Assembly: GCA_017161305.1 (NCBI GenBank)
Contig: CP031518.1
Location: forward strand, 2,728,001 to 2,792,000
Source: Treponema ruminis
GTDB lineage: Bacteria > Spirochaetota > Spirochaetia > Treponematales > Treponemataceae
Direction of reading: 5' to 3'
DNA length: 64,000 bases
Positions 59,580-64,000 of this stretch are shown here, one piece after another (position 1 is the stretch's first letter; the number at the start of each line of letters is the position of its first letter). The translations under genes and the position numbers were made by a program. Under the pieces are notes generated by a model, which was not told the origin of the DNA, did no database searches, and saw only the letters and a list, made by a program, of their open reading frames with translations.

Positions 59580-59602
59580 TGAAAATCATTTTCATATTGA
59601 CA
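59580..59602 (+). promoter_or_regulatory. Fur/Zur-type box overlapping promoter of zinc operon
   Basis: TGAAAATCATTTTCA at 59580-59594 is a perfect 7-1-7 palindrome close to the Fur-family consensus TGATAATNATTATCA, followed by TTGACA at 59597-59602 as a -35 box. The first gene downstream encodes a Fur-family protein and the rest zinc-uptake proteins, so autorepression by zinc is likely. The remainder of 59311-59579 shows no gene. Confidence 0.75.
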
Positions 59603-59651
59603 AACTCTGCGGTTTCCTCCAAGATACGGGTCCCAGAGGGGCAGGATAGGT

Positions 59652-60080
59652 ATGGCAGCAAGGAAATCCGAGTATCAGACCAGACAAAGAAGCGAGATTC
59701 TCGCGGTGCTAAGAGCCCATGCGGGGCAGCACTTTTCGGTTGCCACGCTTGCGAAGGAGCTGAAGCGGTCGGGCTTGTCGGTGGGAACGACCACCATCTA
59801 CCGCCAGTTGGAGAAGCTGACCGGAGAGGGGCTGGTCGCCAAGTTCCTGACGGGCATCGGCTCCCCTGCGTGTTTTGCCTATCTCCAGGATGGAGCCGAC
59901 GAGGATGTCCATTGCCGTTGCGTCAAGTGCGGGACGCTGTTCCATATCCACTGTGACGAAATGACGCACATGGAACGGCACCTGTTGGAGAAACACCACT
60001 ACCAGATTGACCTCCACCGTACCGTCCTGTACGGTCTCTGCGAGAAATGCCTGGAAGAAGGGGAGGAAGAAACGCGGTGA
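59652..60080 (+). CDS. Fur-family metalloregulator (Zur-like)
   Basis: This 142-residue Fur-family repressor has winged helix FSVATLAKELKRSGLSVGTTTIYRQL (given in part) and a metal domain with two CxxC motifs: HCRCVKCGTLFHIHC and GLCEKCLEE. The zinc-uptake genes in the same operon make a zinc-sensing role likely. ATG 59652 is 50 bp after the -35 box; a GGGGCAGGATAGGT segment precedes it. Its stop overlaps the next gene by three bases. Confidence 0.9.
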   Translation: MAARKSEYQTRQRSEILAVLRAHAGQHFSVATLAKELKRSGLSVGTTTIYRQLEKLTGEGLVAKFLTGIGSPACFAYLQDGADEDVHCRCVKCGTLFHIHCDEMTHMERHLLEKHHYQIDLHRTVLYGLCEKCLEEGEEETR

Positions 60081-60391
60081 GGACCCGAGGCTTGCATCAT
60101 CGATCACTGGTCTTGGGCCGGCTGTGCCTGCTGTTCCTGTTGCTTTCCCTCCTCGGGGCAACGCTCTTTCTTGCCATGGAGGCCGGCCATCCATGCAACG
60201 GAGACCATTGTCAGATCTGCCTGGTCATGGAGCAATGCGGGCAGACGCTTCGTTTGGTTGGCGGGGGCACGTCTCCATGTACCGCTCCATTCGCTTTTCC
60301 CTTGTTGCTTGCCGCAGTTCCTCTGCCGCTTTGCTGGCAGACACCGGGCCGGGCGACGCTCATTTCTGAGAAGGTACGCTTGAACGACTGA
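60077..60391 (+). CDS. Small Cys-rich membrane protein of the zinc operon
   Basis: This 104-residue protein has a strong hydrophobic helix (GRLCLLFLLLSLLGATLFLA) followed by HPCNGDHCQICLVMEQC, a cluster of Cys and His that could bind metal, and a second hydrophobic stretch near residues 70-90. The start is GTG 60077, overlapping the Fur-family stop (GTGA) with GGGGAGGAAG upstream. Similar small proteins occur beside zinc-uptake genes in some Gram-positives. A metal-handling role is inferred. Confidence 0.7.
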   Translation: MRTRGLHHRSLVLGRLCLLFLLLSLLGATLFLAMEAGHPCNGDHCQICLVMEQCGQTLRLVGGGTSPCTAPFAFPLLLAAVPLPLCWQTPGRATLISEKVRLND

Positions 60392-60431
60392 GACTCCTGG
60401 CTTTTCCCATCTCACAACCAAGGAGTCAACT

Positions 60432-61397
60432 ATGCGTAAACCTGTACTGGCCACCCTTTGCGTGGTCCTTGCGTCGGCTCTTGCCCTTTCCGCATGCATG
60501 AAAGGCAAGTCGTCTCGTTCTCCGGAAACCCGTGCCGGCTCGCCACGGAAACTTTCCATCGTTTGTACCAATTTTCCCTGTTATGACTTCGCCCGCCAGG
60601 TGGCCGGGCAGGAAGCGGAGGTCCGCATGCTGCTCAAGCCGGGAGCGGAAAGCCACAGCTATGAACCCTCACCGAGCGACATCATCGCCATTCAGGACTG
60701 CGATATGTTTGTCTTTGTCGGGGGAGATTCCGACGAGTGGGTCGACGACATCCTCGCCTCGATGGACCAGTCCCATATGACGCTTTTCAAGCTGATGGAC
60801 CAAGTCCAGACCGTCGAGGAGGAGGTGCCGGAAGGCATGGAGGATGATGGCGATGACGAGGCGGAGGTGGAGATGGACGAGCATGTCTGGACTTCACCTG
60901 CCAACGCCATGACGATGGTGAAGAACCTTGCCGACATGGTCGTTTCCTTGGACCCGGAGCATGCCCAGACGTACCAGCGGAATGCCGCTTCCTATATCGC
61001 CCGGATCCAGAAGGTGGATGACGATCTCCGCAAAGTCGTCGCCGAGGGCAAGCGCAAGGAGATTGTCGTTGCCGACCGGTTCCCGCTGCGCTACTTCTGC
61101 GACGAGTTCGGACTGGCCTATCACGCCGCGTTTCCGGGCTGTTCCACCAAAGTCCAGCCATCGGCGAAGACGGTGGTCTTCCTGACCAGGAAGGTAGTGG
61201 AAGACAAGATTCCCGTCGTCTTCCATATCGAGCTGTCCAACGAGCAGATGGCTGACTCGATTGCCGGATCGACCGGAGCCAAACCGATGCTGCTGCATGC
61301 GGTCCACAACGTGAGCGACAGCGATTTCCAAAGCGGGGCCAGCTATGTGAGCCTGATGGAAGGGAATGTCGTCGCGTTGCGTGAGGCGCTCAACTGA
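60432..61397 (+). CDS. znuA: Zinc ABC importer substrate-binding lipoprotein (ZnuA/AdcA-like)
   Basis: This 321-residue cluster 9 metal-binding protein has a lipobox-like LALSAC with lipid-anchor Cys near residue 22, then KLSIVCTNFPCYDFARQVAG and PGAESHSYEPSPSD with the first metal His. An acidic loop EEEVPEGMEDDGDDEAEVEM replaces the usual His-rich loop before DEHVWTSP (second His). ADRFPLRYFCDEFGL provides further ligands. ATG 60432 follows AAGGAGTCAACT. Its stop overlaps the ATPase start by one base. Confidence 0.93.
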   Translation: MRKPVLATLCVVLASALALSACMKGKSSRSPETRAGSPRKLSIVCTNFPCYDFARQVAGQEAEVRMLLKPGAESHSYEPSPSDIIAIQDCDMFVFVGGDSDEWVDDILASMDQSHMTLFKLMDQVQTVEEEVPEGMEDDGDDEAEVEMDEHVWTSPANAMTMVKNLADMVVSLDPEHAQTYQRNAASYIARIQKVDDDLRKVVAEGKRKEIVVADRFPLRYFCDEFGLAYHAAFPGCSTKVQPSAKTVVFLTRKVVEDKIPVVFHIELSNEQMADSIAGSTGAKPMLLHAVHNVSDSDFQSGASYVSLMEGNVVALREALN

Positions 61398-62104
61398 TGA
61401 GCCTGATTGCCTGTGACCACCTTTCCTTCGCCTATGAGGGATTGACTGTGGTGGATGACGTGTCGTTCCACGTGGATGCCGGCTGGTACCTTTCCATCGT
61501 AGGCGAGAACGGTGCCGGCAAGAGCACGCTCGTCCGGGGGCTTTTGCATCTGAAAACTCCCTCCCGGGGGACAATCCGTTTCGATGAGGGGCTTCGGGAA
61601 GATGAGATCGGCTACCTTCCCCAGCAGACGGTGGTGCAACGGAACTTTCCCGCCAGCGTGGAAGAGGTGGTGCTGTCCGGTTGCCTGAACCACCTGGGAT
61701 GGCGGGTCTGGTACTCGAAGGAACAGCGACGGAGGGCGGAGGAGCGGATGGACCTGCTTGGCATCACTTCTCTCCGGGACCGTTGTTATCGCGAGCTCTC
61801 CGGGGGCCAGCAGCAACGGGTGCTTCTGGCCCGGGCTCTCTGCGCCGCACGCAAGGTCTTGCTGCTGGACGAGCCGGTGACCGGGCTCGACCCGATCGCC
61901 ACCAGGACTCTGTATCAGGCCATCCGCATGTTGCATGAGGAGCGGCACATGACCATCCTGATGGTCTCGCACGATATCCAAAGCGCGGTCTCCGAATCCG
62001 ACCACATCCTCCACCTCGCCCGGAAGGGAAGGTTTTTCGGCAGCACCCGGGAATATCTGACCTCGCCGCTGGGGAAGGCGTATCTCGAGGGGTGGCAGGC
62101 ATGA
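61397..62104 (+). CDS. znuC: Zinc ABC importer ATPase (ZnuC-like)
   Basis: This 235-residue ATPase has IVGENGAGKSTLVRGLL (Walker A), LSGGQQQRVLLARALC (signature), KVLLLDEPVTGLDP (Walker B) and MVSHDI (H-loop). The QxxxVQRNFPASVEEVVLSG stretch is characteristic of metal-type ATPases. It overlaps znuA by one base and znuB by four (ATGA), so the three are translationally linked. Confidence 0.94.
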   Translation: MSLIACDHLSFAYEGLTVVDDVSFHVDAGWYLSIVGENGAGKSTLVRGLLHLKTPSRGTIRFDEGLREDEIGYLPQQTVVQRNFPASVEEVVLSGCLNHLGWRVWYSKEQRRRAEERMDLLGITSLRDRCYRELSGGQQQRVLLARALCAARKVLLLDEPVTGLDPIATRTLYQAIRMLHEERHMTILMVSHDIQSAVSESDHILHLARKGRFFGSTREYLTSPLGKAYLEGWQA

Positions 62105-63048
62105 GCGTGTTCTGGGAGATGCTCTCCTATCCCTTCCTGGTCCGTGCCTTCGTCGTCGGCATCTTGGTATCCCTCTGCGCTTCGCTTCTCGGTTCCTGCC
62201 TGGTGCTCAAGCGCTACTCCATGATCGGGGACGGCCTTTCCCATGTCGGGTTTGCCGCCCTCGCCATCGCGTATCCGTTGGGAATCGCCCCTCTTTCGCT
62301 CGCTATCCCGGTTTGTGTCCTGACCGCTTTTGTCCTTTTGCAGGTCAAGGAGAACGCGGCAATCAAGGGGGACGCTGTTCTGGCGATGGTCTGTAGCGGT
62401 TCCCTTGCGGTCGGCGTGATGGTGGTGTCGCTTACCAGAGGCATGAACACAGAGCTCGATACCTATCTCTTTGGCAGTATCCTGGCGATGAAGAGAAGCG
62501 ACATGTGGATTTCCCTTGCGCTCGCGCTTTCGGTGCTGCTTCTGTATGTGCTTTTCTACCACCGGATTTTTGCGGTCACCTTTGACGAACAGTTTGCCCG
62601 GGCGGTCGGGGTCGACGTGAAGCGGTATGAGATGGTGCTTGCCGTGCTTGCGGCGGTGACCGTGGTGCTCGGCATGCGGATGATGGGGTCCTTGTTGATT
62701 TCCTGTCTGATCGTCTTTCCCGCGCTTTCCGCCATGCGGGTGACAAGGCGGTTCCGGACTACCGTCCTGCTTGCAGGGGGAATCGGGGTGGCGGGGTTCC
62801 TGATAGGGCTTGTCTTCTCCTACCTGCACGCAGTGCCCACCGGCGCCTGCATTGTCGTCACCGACATCCTGCTGTTCTTTCTTTTCTGGGGAATGGGCGC
62901 CTGTCGTGGAAAGCTGCCCTTCAGGGCACCAGCAGCTGCCTGCATTCCCGCTCCACCAGCTCGCCCATCCTGTCCGCGAGCTGGTCGCGGGGAATCGTCT
63001 TGCCGTTGCGGAACCATTCGAGGTAGACGGCGATCACCCCGCCGGTGA
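62101..63048 (+). CDS. znuB: Zinc ABC importer permease (ZnuB-like) with overlong tail
   Basis: This 315-residue membrane permease of the ABC-3 family has RAFVVGILVSLCASLLGSCL and RYSMIGDGLSHVGFAALAIA near the start, MRMMGSLLISCLIVFPALSA in the middle and FSYLHAVPTGACIVVTDILL near the end. Homologues end near residue 270. Here about 45 more Cys/Arg/Pro-rich residues read on in the antisense of the convergent TetR gene (overlap 62921-63048), which looks like loss of the normal stop. ATG 62101 forms an ATGA overlap with znuC. Confidence 0.88.
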   Translation: MSVFWEMLSYPFLVRAFVVGILVSLCASLLGSCLVLKRYSMIGDGLSHVGFAALAIAYPLGIAPLSLAIPVCVLTAFVLLQVKENAAIKGDAVLAMVCSGSLAVGVMVVSLTRGMNTELDTYLFGSILAMKRSDMWISLALALSVLLLYVLFYHRIFAVTFDEQFARAVGVDVKRYEMVLAVLAAVTVVLGMRMMGSLLISCLIVFPALSAMRVTRRFRTTVLLAGGIGVAGFLIGLVFSYLHAVPTGACIVVTDILLFFLFWGMGACRGKLPFRAPAAACIPAPPARPSCPRAGRGESSCRCGTIRGRRRSPRR

Positions 63049-63478
63049 TATACCTGGCCCTGACGGTGAAGGTGACAGGGTCAAGCTTGGTCTCGGCAAG
63101 GAACCGGTCTTTGAGGAGGTCGATCATGGTAAGGCCGAGGTGCAGGCTGAACTGCTCGGCGGCGGACTTGGTGAGAAGCACCTCGGGAAAAAGGACTCCC
63201 GTCTCCAGACATTGGAGCAACTGTTTGAAGAGGAGGGGGATGTCCAGTGGCTTTGTCGCCTGGTCGAAGACTTTCTGGATATCGGAGAGGACCTGGCGCT
63301 CGACTTCCTCGGGAATATCGGCGATCGTCTTGTAATGGTGGTAGAAGGTCTTCCGGTCGACACCGGCCGCCTTGCAGAGTTCGGTCACCGTGATTTCGTT
63401 GAGTTCCTTCCGGGAAAGGAGTCTCATGCAAGCTCCCTGCAGCGCTTTTCTTGTGCGGATTACTCTACTGTCTTCCAT
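62921..63478 (-). CDS. TetR-family regulator (DhaS/TetR_C_8-like)
   Basis: This 185-residue TetR-type regulator has LLSRKELNEITVTELCKAAG and VDRKTFYHHYKTIADIP as helix-turn-helix. The C-terminal domain with VRARYITGGVIAVYLEWFRN is typical of the TetR_C_8 group. It is transcribed with or near the reductase gene on the same strand, 138 bp away with a terminator between, and may regulate that gene. It converges with znuB, overlapping 128 bp. Confidence 0.92.
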   Translation of the reverse strand: MEDSRVIRTRKALQGACMRLLSRKELNEITVTELCKAAGVDRKTFYHHYKTIADIPEEVERQVLSDIQKVFDQATKPLDIPLLFKQLLQCLETGVLFPEVLLTKSAAEQFSLHLGLTMIDLLKDRFLAETKLDPVTFTVRARYITGGVIAVYLEWFRNGKTIPRDQLADRMGELVERECRQLLVP

Positions 63479-63559
63479 GTGGCCTTCCTCTTGGTTTCGG
63501 TGGTCACCAGTATAGCGTGATTTGCACGGGAAGCCAAATATGCTTGCTGGGAGAACAAA

Positions 63560-63589
63560 GAGAGTCGGGCCATGAAAAGCCCGACTCTC
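63560..63589. terminator. Strong terminator hairpin after reductase gene
   Basis: GAGAGTCGGGC pairs perfectly with GCCCGACTCTC around an 8-nt loop, 27 bp past the reductase stop. TTTGTTCTC follows on the minus strand. It separates the reductase from the TetR gene. Confidence 0.85.
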
Positions 63590-63616
63590 CTGTCGTATCT
63601 ATTCTATCTGGCAAGG

Positions 63617-64000
63617 TTACCGCAGGGAAGCAAGGGCGCTTTCCGCCGCAATCGTGCCATAGACGACGAAGTCGCAGACAGCGTTGCCGCCGATGCGGTT
63701 TCCGCCATGGATTCCACCGGTAACCTCGCCGGCGGCGAAGAAGCCGGGAATCACCGTGCCGTCGCTTGTCTCGACTTGGGCATGCTCGTTGATCTTGACG
63801 CCGCCCATAGTGTGGTGGATGCCCGGGGCGACCTTGATGGCGTAGTACGGGGCCTTGACCAAGGCGATCGGCATTCCGGTGGTGCGTCCGAACGTGTCCT
63901 GCTTCTTGCCGTCAACCACGTCGTTCCAGTCATCGAGTGTGGCCTTCAGGGTAGCCGGATCCATTCCGAGCTTCTGGGCGAGGCCCTCGATCGTGTCGGC
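63617..64000 (-). CDS. FAD-dependent fumarate/urocanate reductase-like flavoprotein, C-terminal part
   Basis: This is the last 127 residues of a flavoprotein of the fumarate reductase/flavocytochrome c family, cut by the window edge (no start visible). Visible motifs are PYYAIKVAPGIHHTMGGVKI with the active-site His and a GFFAAGEVTGGIHGGNRIGG FAD loop followed by GGNAVCDFVVYG. Such enzymes reduce fumarate or related enoates as a terminal electron sink in anaerobes. It is upstream of the TetR gene. Confidence 0.9.
   Translation of the reverse strand, partial: ADTIEGLAQKLGMDPATLKATLDDWNDVVDGKKQDTFGRTTGMPIALVKAPYYAIKVAPGIHHTMGGVKINEHAQVETSDGTVIPGFFAAGEVTGGIHGGNRIGGNAVCDFVVYGTIAAESALASLR

Overview
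The window looks like a chromosomal stretch from a host- or sediment-associated anaerobic spirochaete, most likely Sphaerochaeta-like. This is inferred from secreted binding proteins whose signal peptides end in FANG-type sites, the many carbohydrate and carboxylate importers, and paralogous AAA/PD-(D/E)XK proteins. No rRNA, complete tRNA or CRISPR array is visible. Most of the window is fairly GC-rich, but about 23.4-33.7 kb is clearly AT-richer and codes differently, which suggests acquisition.

Region 1 (1-10.8 kb) is mobile or accessory DNA. It holds a 5'-truncated tyrosine recombinase, a RelE-like toxin/XRE antitoxin operon with two extra small genes, an iteron-like array flanked by DnaA-box-like sites, a second tyrosine recombinase, and a tRNA 3'-end remnant. 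Beyond these lie gene relics (DUF4143 ATPase pieces and two dispersed repeat families) around a large SF1 helicase-nuclease that may be a defence protein. An HxlR regulator/cupin pair follows. Region 2 (10.8-23.4 kb) has a PD-(D/E)XK/AAA protein, a broken secreted-protein gene, a MATE pump, an outer-membrane efflux relic, a TetR-linked heterodimeric ABC system behind a DtxR/IdeR-like box (possible siderophore importer), and then GntR, PfkB kinase, GNAT and Bcp peroxiredoxin.

Region 3 (23.8-33.7 kb) is a compact catabolic island: IlvD/Edd dehydratase, DapA-family aldolase, tripartite tricarboxylate transporter (TctC, B, A), IclR regulator, RidA, D-threonine-aldolase/D-serine-dehydratase-like PLP enzyme, and N-acyl-D-amino-acid deacylase. 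Together these could import an N-acylated 2-amino sugar acid (for example N-acetylglucosaminate) or another N-acyl-D-amino acid, deacylate it, eliminate ammonia, and cleave the resulting 2-keto-3-deoxy acid. This is the most interesting hypothesis in the window.

Region 4 (33.9-49.2 kb) is plant-polysaccharide and sugar-phosphate metabolism. It has a GH28 pectinase-like enzyme, a class II aldolase with RpiR regulator, an AfuABC/FbpABC-like importer, and a tightly overlapping operon on the minus strand: sugar-binding protein, two permeases, YesM-type kinase, YesN-type regulator and a glucuronoyl-esterase-like enzyme. Region 5 (49.8-64 kb) has a MarR regulator with a four-domain CoA-disulfide-reductase/rhodanese/TusA/DsrE fusion, a second MATE gene behind a terminator-like leader hairpin, a DUF4965 protein, a NanE pseudogene, an AAA/TOPRIM (RloA/RloB-like) pair with a frameshifted second gene, a Zur-like/ZnuACB zinc operon, a TetR gene and the end of a flavoprotein reductase gene.
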